A stretch of DNA of 64,000 nt from JBCBSZ01 sp039185015 (GCA_039185015.1 JBCDAU010000001.1:124001-188000); one strand, 5' to 3'; shown: positions 43,150 through 51,945, counted from the first letter of the stretch. Notes: generated from the sequence alone by a model not told the origin. Numbers and translations: made by a program.

Positions 43150-44004
43150 TCAGTCGAACTGACCCACCAGCGGCGCGTAGCTGTCGAGGATCGGCAGCAC
43201 CACGTCGGCCGCGGCCGGCGGGAGGCCGAGGACCGCCCGCTCGACGCCCTGGTCGCGAAGCGTCTCGAGCACGTCGGGCTTGCCGGGCGCTCCGAACACG
43301 CCCAACGAGAGCGTTGCCGGATCGCGGCCGGCGTCCTCGGCGGCCTGCTGGATCTCGGCCCACTTCCCGTCCACCGGATGGCGACCGTTGATCGGCATCC
43401 AGCCGTCGCAGAAGTCGACGATGTCCTTGATGGTCTTCGGTCCGGCGGCGCCGCCGAGGATCACCGGTGGGTGGGGCGACTGGGTCGGCTTGGGCCAAGC
43501 CCAGCTCGGCTCGAGCGAGAGGTGCTCGCCCTCGAAGGTGGCCTCCTCCTCGGTCCAGAGGGCCTTCATCATCCCGACCTTCTCCCGCAGCAGCGCCCGC
43601 CGCTCCCGGTAGGCGACCCCGTGTTGCGCGAGCTCTTCGACGTTCCAGCCGTAGCCGATGCCCATCACGACGCGACCGTCGGAGAGCGCGTCGAGCGTGG
43701 CGACCTCCTTGGCCAGCCAGATCGGGTCGCGCTGGGCGACGAGCGTGATGCCGGTGCAGAGCTTGATCCGCTCGGTGACCGAGGCGCACGTGGCGAGCGC
43801 GACGAACTGGTCGTGGGTGCGCCAGTACTCCTCGGGGAGGGGTGGAGCTTCCTTCGCGCCGCCCCACGGCGTGACGCGCGAGGAGGGGATGTGCGAGTGC
43901 TCCGGGAACCAGAGCGACTCGAAGCCCCGCGCCTCGGCCTCCTTGGCCAGCTCGGCCGGGCGGATCGCCTGGTCGGTCGGGAAGATCAGCACACCCAGTT
44001 CCAC
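43150..44004 (-). CDS. LLM-class F420-dependent oxidoreductase
   Basis: 284-residue TIM-barrel protein of the luciferase-like family. It opens ELGVLIFPTDQAIRPAELAKEAEARGFESLWFPEH, the TIGR03619-type N-terminus, and contains LATCASVTERIKLCTGI, VMGIGYGWN and PPVILGGAAGPKTIK. Such actinobacterial enzymes use coenzyme F420 for hydride transfer to unknown substrates. The GTG at 44004 has GAGGGG 8 nt upstream. It stands alone, divergent from tRNA-Pro. Confidence 0.88.
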   Translation of the reverse strand: MELGVLIFPTDQAIRPAELAKEAEARGFESLWFPEHSHIPSSRVTPWGGAKEAPPLPEEYWRTHDQFVALATCASVTERIKLCTGITLVAQRDPIWLAKEVATLDALSDGRVVMGIGYGWNVEELAQHGVAYRERRALLREKVGMMKALWTEEEATFEGEHLSLEPSWAWPKPTQSPHPPVILGGAAGPKTIKDIVDFCDGWMPINGRHPVDGKWAEIQQAAEDAGRDPATLSLGVFGAPGKPDVLETLRDQGVERAVLGLPPAAADVVLPILDSYAPLVGQFD

Positions 44005-44054
44005 GTCGGAACCCCCTCGTTCACGTCGTCGGTACCGGTAGCCTCGCGTGCGAC

Positions 44055-44128
44055 CGGGGAGTGGCGCAGCTTGGCAGCGTGCCGGCTTTGGGTGCCGGAG
44101 GTCGGGGGTTCAAATCCCCCCTCCCCGA
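44055..44128 (+). tRNA. tRNA-Pro (TGG)
   Basis: Cloverleaf: acceptor CGGGGAG with CTCCCCG, D-arm GCGC/GCGT, anticodon stem CCGGC/GCCGG with loop TTTGGGT giving TGG, T-arm GGGGG-TTCAAAT-CCCCC, discriminator A. The 3' half is duplicated 50 nt downstream. Confidence 0.95.
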
Positions 44129-44186
44129 CGAAACGCCGACGGGCGACGGACGTGGGGGTTCACATCCCCCCTCCCCGACGAAACGC
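44103..44186 (+). repeat. direct repeat of the tRNA-Pro 3' end
   Basis: A 34-nt block covering the T-arm, acceptor 3' strand and GACGAAACGC (44103-44136) recurs at 44153-44186 with two mismatches, exactly 50 nt apart. Duplicated tRNA 3' ends usually mark integration sites, but no integrase gene lies near. Confidence 0.85.
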
Positions 44187-44205
44187 GCCAAGGACCTTGT
44201 CGGCG

Positions 44206-45105
44206 TCAGCGGTCCGTGGTGCGCAGTGCCGGCATCCAGCGGGGGCCGGCGGTGGCGTCGATGCGGTCGAGGAAGGCGTCGTGGTGCGCCTCGACCGCCT
44301 CGCAGAAGGTGACGGTCGTCGCCGCCCCGATCTCCCGCCACGCCGGCGCGGTCAGCTCGTCGGTCCGTCGCTCGAGCTCGAGCCGGAACCGCCGGCCGTC
44401 GTCGGTCAGCGCCCCGGCCGCGGCGAAGCCCTTGGCCTCGAGGCGAGCCCAGCCGCCGGCGACGGCGTCGTCGTCGTTGCCACGGCTGCGGGCGATCCAC
44501 TCCTCGCTGCCGTACTCCTCGACGTCGATCATCGCCGAGTGCAGGAGTCCCACCTCGACGTCGTCGAGATCGGCGGCGGCGCAGAGTGCCCAGTGGTTGT
44601 CGCCCCGCAGCTCGCGGAGGCAGTTGGCGGCGAGCCACGCCGACAACGCCGGGTCGTCGGCCGGTCGTGTCTGTGCCCGATGCGCGGCGAACATCGGCCG
44701 GGCGCCGTGGTGGACCGAGTCGACGCCTCGCCACAGGTCGTCGGCCAGCGGGGCGAGCTGCGCGGCGAGGCCGGGAGCGATGGCGTCGAGCCCAGGGATC
44801 GCCGACTCGTCCCGCACTCGGCAGATCGCCTCGACGTCGGTCACGTCCCGGGAGAGGCCCATGACCATCTCGATCACCGCGGGGTTGATCGAGTAGGTCA
44901 CAGCGGCGGCCGCCGACGGCTCGATGTCGCCGAGGGGGGCCAGCCGCCAGGTGACGATCCAGCCCGCACCGTTCGGCACGCCGAGGGCCTCGAACCGGGC
45001 GATCGCCTCCGGGTCCCACATCATCCAGCCGACGAGGTCGTGCCCGGCGCGGCCGGCGCGTCCCGTCAGCTCGATCCAGTCGGTCGTGTCGGTCGATCCG
45101 CTCAC
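44206..45105 (-). CDS. SCO6745-family protein
   Basis: 299-residue cytoplasmic, largely helical protein matching the actinobacterial SCO6745 family by length and layout (AGHDLVGWMMWDPEAIARFEALG near the start; GWARLEAKGF and LTDDGRRFRLELERRTDEL, a winged-helix-like C-terminal part). Function is not established. The GTG at 45105 overlaps the stop of the TIGR03086-type gene as GTGA, so I reject the longer start at 45144. The two are a coupled pair. Confidence 0.8.
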   Translation of the reverse strand: MSGSTDTTDWIELTGRAGRAGHDLVGWMMWDPEAIARFEALGVPNGAGWIVTWRLAPLGDIEPSAAAAVTYSINPAVIEMVMGLSRDVTDVEAICRVRDESAIPGLDAIAPGLAAQLAPLADDLWRGVDSVHHGARPMFAAHRAQTRPADDPALSAWLAANCLRELRGDNHWALCAAADLDDVEVGLLHSAMIDVEEYGSEEWIARSRGNDDDAVAGGWARLEAKGFAAAGALTDDGRRFRLELERRTDELTAPAWREIGAATTVTFCEAVEAHHDAFLDRIDATAGPRWMPALRTTDR

Positions 45106-45734
45106 GTCATGGCCCCCTCGCCGTCCCGAGGCGGAGGCTGCCACGCCGGATCCCGCCCGGTCACGGCCAACAGCTCGTCGACGAGCTCGACCCCGTCCGA
45201 CACCTCGACCGCCGGCCGATACCGCTCCTCGCTGACGCCGCGCACCGTCGGCACGAGCGCCCGAGCGATGCGGAGGACGTAGGCCGCCTGCAGCTCGTCA
45301 ATGCCGTGGGCGACACCGGTCGCCCGGGCGATGTCGGTGCCGAGGACCGTCGTGTCGAAGATCCGTGCGTGCAGGACCGCCTTCGCCGGCGCGTCGCCGA
45401 CCGTCGACGGGGCGGTGCCGTCGAGGGCACCGTCCGCCCGCCACGCCGCGCGGCACGCCGAGGCGGCGTCCTGGAAGGCGCCGAGGGGATCGTCGCCGAT
45501 GATGTCGATCGGGTTGACGAGGTCCAGTGTCGGATCCGGCGCCTCGCGGCGACCGAACGAGGTGAACACCAGCGTCGAGGCGACGAGCTTGTTGAGCACG
45601 TCGCGGACGTCCCACAGATCGCACGGCGTCGGCCGATCGAGCTGGTCGAGTCGGACCGTGGCGATCACCGCCGCCGCCCGGGTCTGCGCCAGGTCGAGGA
45701 CGTGGAGCGGGTGAGGGCGCCTCGGTTGGGTCAT
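45102..45734 (-). CDS. TIGR03086/mycothiol-maleylpyruvate-isomerase-like protein
   Basis: 210 residues of the DinB-like, actinobacterial TIGR03086 type. The N-terminus has PLHVLDLAQTRAAAVIATV and DRPTPCDLWDVRDVLNKLV, where other members keep the metal-binding first His (W-x-V-x-x-L-x-x-H); here that His is replaced by Lys-Leu, so metal binding is doubtful. Later VLHARIFDTTVLGTDIARATG is typical. TAGCGT lies 8 nt before the ATG at 45734. It is divergent from the D-threonine-aldolase-like gene. Confidence 0.75.
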   Translation of the reverse strand: MTQPRRPHPLHVLDLAQTRAAAVIATVRLDQLDRPTPCDLWDVRDVLNKLVASTLVFTSFGRREAPDPTLDLVNPIDIIGDDPLGAFQDAASACRAAWRADGALDGTAPSTVGDAPAKAVLHARIFDTTVLGTDIARATGVAHGIDELQAAYVLRIARALVPTVRGVSEERYRPAVEVSDGVELVDELLAVTGRDPAWQPPPRDGEGAMT

Positions 45735-45742
45735 GGGCCGAG

Positions 45743-45752
45743 ACGCTACGGT
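45743..45752. promoter_or_regulatory. overlapping divergent -10 elements
   Basis: ACGCTACGGT contains TAGCGT on the minus strand (45743-45748, 8 nt from ATG 45734) and TACGGT on the plus strand (45747-45752, 6 nt from GTG 45759). The two share the central TA, so both promoters cannot melt independently. Confidence 0.45.
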
Positions 45753-45758
45753 CCGGCC

Positions 45759-46784
45759 GTGTCCACCGACGAGCCGCCCACGGTCGAGGAGCTTCGCACG
45801 CCGGCGCTCGTCGTCGACCGGCCGACCTTCGACCGCAACGTCGCCGCCATGGCTACCGCCCGGCCCGGCCGGTCGCTGCGGCCCCACGTGAAGGCCTTCA
45901 AGTCGACCGACCTCGCCCGGGAGCTGGAATCGGCCGGCCATCCCGGCTTCTGCGCGGCGACGCCGAGGGAGATCGAGGGCCTCGCCCGCGCCGGGGTCGG
46001 CGACGACCTGCTGCTCGCCAACGAGTCGCTCGATGTCGCCCGCCTCGGCGCCGCCGCCGAGGAGACCGGAACGACGATCACCGTCGCCGTCGACTCCGAC
46101 GTCGTGTTGGATGCGGCCATCGCCGGCGGCGTCCGCTCGGTCCTGATCGACATCGACGTCGGCCTGCCCCGCTGCGGGTGCGATGTCGACACCGGCGCCC
46201 GCCTCGCCGACCGGGCCCGGGCGGCCGGGATCGAGGTCCGCGGCGTCATGGGCTACGAGGGCCACCTGATGATGGTCGAGGACCCGGCCAAGAAGGCCGA
46301 CAAGGTCGAGTCCTGCATGGCGATCCTTCTCGACGCCTCCGACCGGATCGGGGGCGACATCGTCTCGGGCGGCGGCACCGGGACCTACGACGTCAACACC
46401 TGGTGCACGGAGATCCAGGCGGGGAGCTACACCCTCCTCGACACCGACTACGCCAAGCTCGATCAGCCCTTCGAGATCGCCCTGTCCGTCCACGCCACGG
46501 TGATCTCGATCAATGCGAAGGGGTGGATGGTCGTCGACGCTGGCCTCAAGGCGTTCGGCATGGACCACGGCAACCCCGTGTGGCCCGGACCGGGAGAGCT
46601 GCTGTTCTGCTCAGACGAGCACGCGACGATCGTCCCCGAGGAGCTGTCCGCCTGGTCGGTCGGTGACCGGGTCCGCCTCCATCCCGCCCACGTCGACCCG
46701 ACCGTGGCCCGCCACGCGGAGATGTGGATCGCCGACGGAGATGCGATCATCGACCGATGGGGAGTGGATCTGCGTCACTGGTGA
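45759..46784 (+). CDS. D-threonine aldolase-like PLP enzyme (alanine racemase-type barrel)
   Basis: 341-residue PLP enzyme. The cofactor lysine is Lys45 in LRPHVKAFKS; a barrel follows (CAATPREIEGLARAG, VLIDIDVGLPRCG, VMGYEGHLM). The C-terminal metal site reads LHPAHVDPTV: His-x-Asp as in D-threonine aldolase, where D-serine dehydratases have His-x-Cys. I therefore favour aldol cleavage of a D-3-hydroxy amino acid to glycine and an aldehyde. GTG 45759 lies 6 nt behind TACGGT. The downstream sugar-lactone oxidase-like gene overlaps by GTGA. Confidence 0.83.
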   Translation: MSTDEPPTVEELRTPALVVDRPTFDRNVAAMATARPGRSLRPHVKAFKSTDLARELESAGHPGFCAATPREIEGLARAGVGDDLLLANESLDVARLGAAAEETGTTITVAVDSDVVLDAAIAGGVRSVLIDIDVGLPRCGCDVDTGARLADRARAAGIEVRGVMGYEGHLMMVEDPAKKADKVESCMAILLDASDRIGGDIVSGGGTGTYDVNTWCTEIQAGSYTLLDTDYAKLDQPFEIALSVHATVISINAKGWMVVDAGLKAFGMDHGNPVWPGPGELLFCSDEHATIVPEELSAWSVGDRVRLHPAHVDPTVARHAEMWIADGDAIIDRWGVDLRHW

Positions 46785-48097
46785 GGGCCAAGCGGGACCG
46801 AGCGTTCGTCAACTGGGGGCGCAACCAGCGGTGCCTACCGGTCGAGTGGCGATCGCCGACCTCGACCACGGAGGTGGCCGAGATCGTCGCCGGGGCCGCC
46901 GCCAGGGGCGAGCGGGTCAAGGTCGTCGGCGCCGGCCACTCGTTCACCGCTGCGGCCTGCACCGACGGCGTCCTGCTCAGCCTCGACCACCTCGACCAGC
47001 TCACCGATCACGATCCGGACACCCGGGAGGTCACCGTCGGGGCCGGGATCCGGTTGTCGGCGTTGAACGAGGCGCTGCACGCGCTCGGACTGGCCATGCC
47101 CAACCTCGGCGACATCGCCTACCAGAGCCTCGCCGGGGCCACCGCGACGGCGACCCACGGCACCGGCGTGAGCCTCGGCAACCTGTCGACCAACATCGTC
47201 GGCTTCGAGATCGTCACCGGCACCGGTGACGTCATGTGGTGCGACGCCACCTCGAACCCCGACGTCTTCACCGCCGGGCGCGTCAGCATCGGAGCGCTCG
47301 GGATCATCACCCGCATCCGCCTCCGGTGCGTTCCCTCGTTCGTGCTGCGGGCGGCCGAGGGAGCCGAACGGCTCGACGACGTCCTCGACGACTGGGACGG
47401 CTTCGTCGCCAGCGCCCGCCACGCCGAGTTCTTCCACTTCTTCGGCGCGCGCACGGCGTTCACCAAGCGCAACCAGCCGACCGACGAGGCCGAGCAGCCG
47501 CCGACCCGACTCCAGTTCTTCCTCGAGAAGGACCTCGCGGAGAACGGTGCCTTCGAGGTCGCGAACCGCATCGTGCGGCGCTTCCCGTCACAGCGGAAGC
47601 GGATGCTCGGCCTCATCGGCAAGGCGACGAGCTCGCGAGAGGTCGTCGATCGCAGCTACCGGGTCTTCGCGAGTCCACGGCGGGTGCGGTTCGTCGAGAT
47701 GGAGTACGGCCTCCCGTTCGACGCGGTACCCGAGGCGGTGCAGCGGGTCCGCGCGATGGCGGCCGATCTCGACCGCACCCCGCTGTTCCCGATCGAGGTG
47801 CGGGCCTCCGCCGCCGACGACATCCCGCTGTCGACCGCCGAGGGCCGACGCAGCGGCTGGATCGCCGTCCACCAGTACATCGGCATCCCGTTCGGGGACT
47901 ACTTCCGGGCCGTCGAGGCGATCATGGACGACTACGAGGGCCGCCCCCACTGGGGGAAGATGCACGGCCAGACCCACGACGTCCTCCGCGAGCGCTACCC
48001 CCGCTGGGACGAGTTCGCCAAGGTCAGGAGCGTTCTCGACCCCCAGGGCGTGTTCCGCAACGACTACCTCGACCGGGTGCTCGGTCCCGTCATCTGA
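46781..48097 (+). CDS. FAD-linked aldonolactone oxidase-like protein
   Basis: 438 residues. The FAD-binding PCMH-type domain begins FVNWGRNQRCLPVEWRSPTS and includes VKVVGAGHSFT, the usual His-containing flavin site, with ATATATHGTG and SIGALGIIT. The C-terminal D-arabinono-lactone-oxidase domain ends KMHGQTHDVLRERYPRWDEF and DPQGVFRNDYLDRVLG. The family oxidises gulono-, arabinono- or xylitol-type polyols using oxygen or a dehydrogenase route. It is coupled to the aldolase-like gene, but no shared pathway is evident. Confidence 0.87.
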   Translation: MRAKRDRAFVNWGRNQRCLPVEWRSPTSTTEVAEIVAGAAARGERVKVVGAGHSFTAAACTDGVLLSLDHLDQLTDHDPDTREVTVGAGIRLSALNEALHALGLAMPNLGDIAYQSLAGATATATHGTGVSLGNLSTNIVGFEIVTGTGDVMWCDATSNPDVFTAGRVSIGALGIITRIRLRCVPSFVLRAAEGAERLDDVLDDWDGFVASARHAEFFHFFGARTAFTKRNQPTDEAEQPPTRLQFFLEKDLAENGAFEVANRIVRRFPSQRKRMLGLIGKATSSREVVDRSYRVFASPRRVRFVEMEYGLPFDAVPEAVQRVRAMAADLDRTPLFPIEVRASAADDIPLSTAEGRRSGWIAVHQYIGIPFGDYFRAVEAIMDDYEGRPHWGKMHGQTHDVLRERYPRWDEFAKVRSVLDPQGVFRNDYLDRVLGPVI

Positions 48098-48159
48098 GGA
48101 TTCCCGAGATTTCTTTCGAGGTCGCTGTCGAATCCGGTCGGCGGTGGCGTCATGAGGGC

Positions 48160-48669
48160 ATGAACACCACCGAGACCACCATCGCCCGACCGGTCGGCGC
48201 CACCCGCGCCGGCCCGATCCACCTCCGGGTCGAGCGCACGATCGCGGCACCGCCCGCCGTCGTCTTCGACCTCATCACCGACATCGATCGCATGTCCGAC
48301 TGGAGTCCCGAGATCACCGAGAGCCGCTGGCTCGGCGGTGCCGAGGGCCCCGAGGAAGGTGCGAGGTTCTTCGGACGCAACGAGGCCGGTTCGCTGTCCT
48401 GGACGACCAAGCCGACGGTGACCGAGGTCGTCGACGGCCGTGTCTTCGAGTTCCGGGTGCCGATGCCCTCGCGCTCGACGTGGCGCTACGAGCTCACGCC
48501 GATCGACGGCGGCACCCGCGTCGTCGAGCTCCTCGACCAGACCAAGCGGTCACCCTTCTTCATCCGGCTGCTGCAGAAGCGGGCCGGCATCACCGACCGA
48601 GCGGCCGACCTCGAGTCGGCGATGCGGACCACCCTCGACCGCCTGGCCGCCGTGGCCGAGCGAGCCTGA
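48160..48669 (+). CDS. SRPBCC (START-like) family protein
   Basis: 169-residue polyketide-cyclase/START-type protein with a deep hydrophobic pocket. The first strand reads IHLRVERTIAAPPAVVFDLITDIDRMSDWSPEI, then WLGGAEGPEEGARFFGRN, and a C-terminal helix (RAADLESAMRTTLDRLAAV). The family binds lipids or hydrophobic ligands. It lies ahead of the DGPF and ECF42 genes, with a hairpin between, and SRPBCC genes often accompany such sigma factors. Confidence 0.82.
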   Translation: MNTTETTIARPVGATRAGPIHLRVERTIAAPPAVVFDLITDIDRMSDWSPEITESRWLGGAEGPEEGARFFGRNEAGSLSWTTKPTVTEVVDGRVFEFRVPMPSRSTWRYELTPIDGGTRVVELLDQTKRSPFFIRLLQKRAGITDRAADLESAMRTTLDRLAAVAERA

Positions 48670-48719
48670 CCACACCGTCCACCGCGCACCGCCGGCCGCC
48701 AGCCACGACGGCTGCGACA

Positions 48720-48759
48720 CCCGGAGGGGGGCAGGAGCGAGGAGCTCCTGGACTCCGGG
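48720..48759 (+). terminator. nested hairpin between SRPBCC and DGPF genes
   Basis: Outer arms CCCGGAG/CTCCGGG (48720-48726 and 48753-48759) and inner arms CAGGAG/CTCCTG (48732-48737 and 48745-48750). It could terminate the SRPBCC message or attenuate read-through into the DGPF-sigma pair. Confidence 0.5.
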
Positions 48760-48790
48760 ACCGACCAACGAACGACACAGGAGAGCAGCG

Positions 48791-49153
48791 ATGACCGAGT
48801 ACATGATCCTCAACCACACCGACCCGAACGGCCCGGGGCCCGTCCCCGGCACGCCGGAGTTCGAGGAGTTCATGGGCCGTTGGATGGCCTACAACCAGAT
48901 GCTGATCGACGGCGGCCACTGGGTCTCCGGCGCCAGCCTCGCCCCGCCCGACATCGCCACGACCGTCAGCAAGACCGACGGCACGGTGACCGCCACGACC
49001 GACGGGCCCTACAGCGAGGCCAAGGAACAGGTGGGCGGGTACTACCTGATCAAGGCGGCCGACCTCGACGAGGCGCTCGACCTCGCCGGGAAGATGCCCG
49101 TCGAGAACGGCCATCTCGAGGTCCGGCCCGTCGCGTTCCGGCCGGACGCCTGA
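48791..49153 (+). CDS. YciI-like DGPF-domain protein
   Basis: 120-residue dimeric alpha-beta barrel protein. It starts TEYMILNHTD and has the DGPYSEAKEQVGGYYLI motif that names the DGPF domain (pfam YCII-like). Genes of this family accompany ECF42 sigma factors, and the sigma gene here starts 8 nt later. They are thought to be regulated by, or to act with, that sigma factor; their biochemistry is unknown. ACACAGGAGAGCAGCG in front of the ATG holds AGGAG. Confidence 0.9.
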   Translation: MTEYMILNHTDPNGPGPVPGTPEFEEFMGRWMAYNQMLIDGGHWVSGASLAPPDIATTVSKTDGTVTATTDGPYSEAKEQVGGYYLIKAADLDEALDLAGKMPVENGHLEVRPVAFRPDA

Positions 49154-49161
49154 GCCCACGG

Positions 49162-50451
49162 GTGGCCGTCCACGACCGAGCGGTCGACGCGGCGCTGACC
49201 GACCTGGCCAGGACCGACGCCCCCCGGGTGTTGTCGGTCCTGGCCAGTCGGTTCGGCGATCTCGACTTGGCCGACGACGCCGTCCAGGACGCGCTCGTCG
49301 AGGCGTCCCGGACGTGGCCGGACGCCGGCGTGCCGGACAATCCCGGCGGCTGGCTGATGACCGTGTCCCGCCGGCGAACCCTCGATCGGCTCCGGGCCGC
49401 CCGGCGCGCCCGCGACCGGGTGCGCCGCGACGGCGCGGAGCTGCTCGGCACCGACGAGCCGACGGTGGGAGGTGCGGCCGACATGATCGACGACCGGACC
49501 GACAGCTGGTCGGGCGGGGACGACGCCGATGCCGACGAGCGGCTCCGCCTGCTGTTGCTCTGCTGCCACCCCGCCCTCGATCGGCAGGCGCAGGTCGCAC
49601 TGACCCTCCGGCTGGTCGGCGGGCTCACGGTGCCCGAGATCGCTGCCGGCTTCCTCGTCGCCGAGTCGACGCTGTCCCAGCGCATCGTCCGGGCCAAGCG
49701 CAAGATCCGCGACGCGAAGATGCCGCTGTCGCTACCGGAGCGACCCGAGGAGCGTCTGGGCGCGGTGCTCGACGTGCTCTACCTCGTGATCAACGAGGCG
49801 TGGTTCTCGCGGGGCGACGAGTCCGCTCCGGTGCGGATCGACCTGTTCGACGAGGGCATCCGGATCCTGGAGCTCGTGGGTGCGCTCGTGCCCGAGCATG
49901 CCGAGACGTGGGGTCTGCTCGCCCTGGCCCGCTTCCAGCGCGCCCGGGTGGATGCGCTGATCGATGTCGACGGCGAGCTGGTCACCCTCGCCGACCAGGA
50001 TCGGTCGCGGTGGGATCGCTCGGGCATCGCCGCGGCGAACGACTCGTTGGCGACGGCCATGCGCCTCGTCGATCCCGGCCCCTTCCAGGTGCAGGCCCTG
50101 ATCGCCTCACGCCACGCCAACGCCGCCTCCGCCGAGCACACGGACTGGTCGACGATCGCCGGTCTCTACCGGCAGCTCGAGGCGATGACCGGTTCGTCGA
50201 TCGTGCGGCTCAACCGTGCCGTCGCCGTCGCGGAGGCGGACGGTGCTCCCGCCGGCCTCGCGCTGCTCGACGCCGACGACCCACCGGTAGCGCCGGCCGA
50301 GCACCACCTCACGTGGGCCGTGCGCGCCGAGCTCCTCACCCGCGTCGGCGACACCGACGCGGCCCGGTGGGCCTACGACGAAGCGCTCGAACGGGTCGTC
50401 TCACCGACCGAGCGCCGCCACCTCGAGCGCCGCCGGGGTGATCTCGGCTGA
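49162..50451 (+). CDS. ECF42-type RNA polymerase sigma factor with C-terminal extension
   Basis: 429 residues. Sigma region 2 is DADDAVQ-like (LADDAVQDALVEASRTW, PDNPGGWLMTVSRRRTLDRLR), region 4 reads AQVALTLRLVGGLTVPEIA with VAESTLSQRIVRAKRKI. After that comes a 230-residue helical, TPR-like extension (LGAVLDVLYLVINEAWF, VRLNRAVAVAEADG) found only in ECF42-type sigmas, where it is needed for activity. There is no anti-sigma gene, as expected. The GTG at 49162 follows the DGPF gene directly. It converges with pucR-like gene 9 nt away. Confidence 0.9.
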   Translation: MAVHDRAVDAALTDLARTDAPRVLSVLASRFGDLDLADDAVQDALVEASRTWPDAGVPDNPGGWLMTVSRRRTLDRLRAARRARDRVRRDGAELLGTDEPTVGGAADMIDDRTDSWSGGDDADADERLRLLLLCCHPALDRQAQVALTLRLVGGLTVPEIAAGFLVAESTLSQRIVRAKRKIRDAKMPLSLPERPEERLGAVLDVLYLVINEAWFSRGDESAPVRIDLFDEGIRILELVGALVPEHAETWGLLALARFQRARVDALIDVDGELVTLADQDRSRWDRSGIAAANDSLATAMRLVDPGPFQVQALIASRHANAASAEHTDWSTIAGLYRQLEAMTGSSIVRLNRAVAVAEADGAPAGLALLDADDPPVAPAEHHLTWAVRAELLTRVGDTDAARWAYDEALERVVSPTERRHLERRRGDLG

Positions 50452-50460
50452 GCGCAGCGG

Positions 50461-51945
50461 TCAGACCTCGCTCGTCGCGATCACCCGGCAGCTGAGCTCG
50501 ACGAGCAGGCGCTCGTCGGGGTCGTCGAGGTCGACGGGCAGGGCGTCGGTGATGCGGTCGAGCCGGTATCGCACGGTGTTGCGATGGAGGTGGAGGCGTG
50601 CTGCGGTCTCGGAGACGTTCCGTCCGCAGTCGAGGTAGGTGCGGAGCGTCGTGATGGACTCGTGCGCTCGCCGAGGGGGACCGGCGAGGAGTGGGGAGAG
50701 GATCTCGTCGACGACTGGCCGGACGCCGTCGATCTCCGCCCACCGCACCAGCGCCCGTCCGAACCCGAGGCGGTCGAACGAGACGGGGTCGTTGACCCGT
50801 CCGCGGTCCTTGGCCGAGCGGAGGGCCGAGGTCGCCTCGTTCACCGTCGTCTGCACACCGGCGACGCCCAGGTGAGCCGTACCGATGCCGATGTGGATGC
50901 CGAGGCCGGGGACTCGCTCGCCCACGTCGGCGACGGCGCCCGCCACGAGCGCCTCGCACTCGCGGGGATAGCCGTCGGGGTGGGCGGCCCGTCGGCTCGA
51001 CAACAGGACGATCGACTGCGCCGTTCCGGTGCGGGTCCACCGGTCGCCGCTCGCTCGTGCCGCAGCCAGCAGCTCCTCGCCGATGCGTTGCTGGAGGCGG
51101 TAGGTGGCCTGGACGCCGAGCGCCTCGTCGACGGGGTCGTGGCAGTCGATGCGGACGGCGAGGTGGGAGCCGTCGATAGGGAAGTCGGACCGGCGCAGGC
51201 GGGAGGCGGCGTCCGCCGAGGTGCCGACGTCGCGCAACAGGATCTCGCCGAGCAACTCGCCGACGGTCGTCTCGGGGATCTCGCGGGCCTCGTGGTCGGC
51301 GACGAGCAGGGCCTCCACGTGGCGGGCGACGTAGGTGATGGCGGACCGGACGATCGGCGTCGGCGCATCGAGGCCGACGGCGAGGTGGCGGGGGACCAGC
51401 CCGTGCACGCGCAGCGGCAGGTCGCCCGGGCGGGTCGGGCGCTCGACCAGCGACAGCGTCGTGCCCAGGCGCACCCCGACCGCGTCGAGCAACGCCGGGA
51501 CGTCGAGCAGCTCGTGGCACGCATCCGTCAGCTCGCAGACCCGTTCGAGGAGGAGATCGTCGGCCCGCCGATCGTCGGAGCTGAGATCGCGCACACGCAC
51601 GGCGAGCGACACCGCATCGACGTCGGGGTGGAGGCGACCGAGCGCGATCGACTTCTTTGCGCAGATGCGGCGCGCGGTCGTCGAGAGCTCGGCGTCGTGC
51701 CGGGCGGCCCAGACGACGGCTGCGACGGCGGGGTGCGCCTCGCCCAGCGCAAGATCGAACCGGTAGCTCCGCAACGTCGACACGATCGGCTCACCGAGCA
51801 CCACGATGGCGCCGGCTCCGGCATCGGCGACCATCTCGAAGCGAGTGGCGTTCTCGACCGCGGTCACCTCGTTGGCGCCGAGGCCCTCCTCGTCGGACAG
51901 CAGCTCGATCGCATCATCGAGCTGCTCCAATCGGACGATCGCCAT
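50461..51945 (-). CDS. PucR/CdaR-family transcriptional regulator
   Basis: 494 residues. The N-terminal half is a GAF/purine-regulator-like sensing region (LSDEEGLGANEVTAVENATRF), the middle has a GGDEF-derived degenerate domain (LGIHIGIGTAHLGVAGVQTTV), and the C-terminus carries the PucR HTH (LRTYLDCGRNVSETAARLHLHRNTVRYRLDRI). The family controls purine, hydantoin and amide catabolism. It is divergent from the first DUF917-hydantoinase pair, so I infer that it regulates that system and itself. A GTGCAC-G-GTGCAC element lies 11 nt upstream of its start. Confidence 0.9.
   Translation of the reverse strand: MAIVRLEQLDDAIELLSDEEGLGANEVTAVENATRFEMVADAGAGAIVVLGEPIVSTLRSYRFDLALGEAHPAVAAVVWAARHDAELSTTARRICAKKSIALGRLHPDVDAVSLAVRVRDLSSDDRRADDLLLERVCELTDACHELLDVPALLDAVGVRLGTTLSLVERPTRPGDLPLRVHGLVPRHLAVGLDAPTPIVRSAITYVARHVEALLVADHEAREIPETTVGELLGEILLRDVGTSADAASRLRRSDFPIDGSHLAVRIDCHDPVDEALGVQATYRLQQRIGEELLAAARASGDRWTRTGTAQSIVLLSSRRAAHPDGYPRECEALVAGAVADVGERVPGLGIHIGIGTAHLGVAGVQTTVNEATSALRSAKDRGRVNDPVSFDRLGFGRALVRWAEIDGVRPVVDEILSPLLAGPPRRAHESITTLRTYLDCGRNVSETAARLHLHRNTVRYRLDRITDALPVDLDDPDERLLVELSCRVIATSEV

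Noticed and set aside
44152..44187. Second tRNA-like sequence considered as a tRNA gene
   Set aside because: Only the T-arm and 3' acceptor strand are present; no D-arm or anticodon arm.
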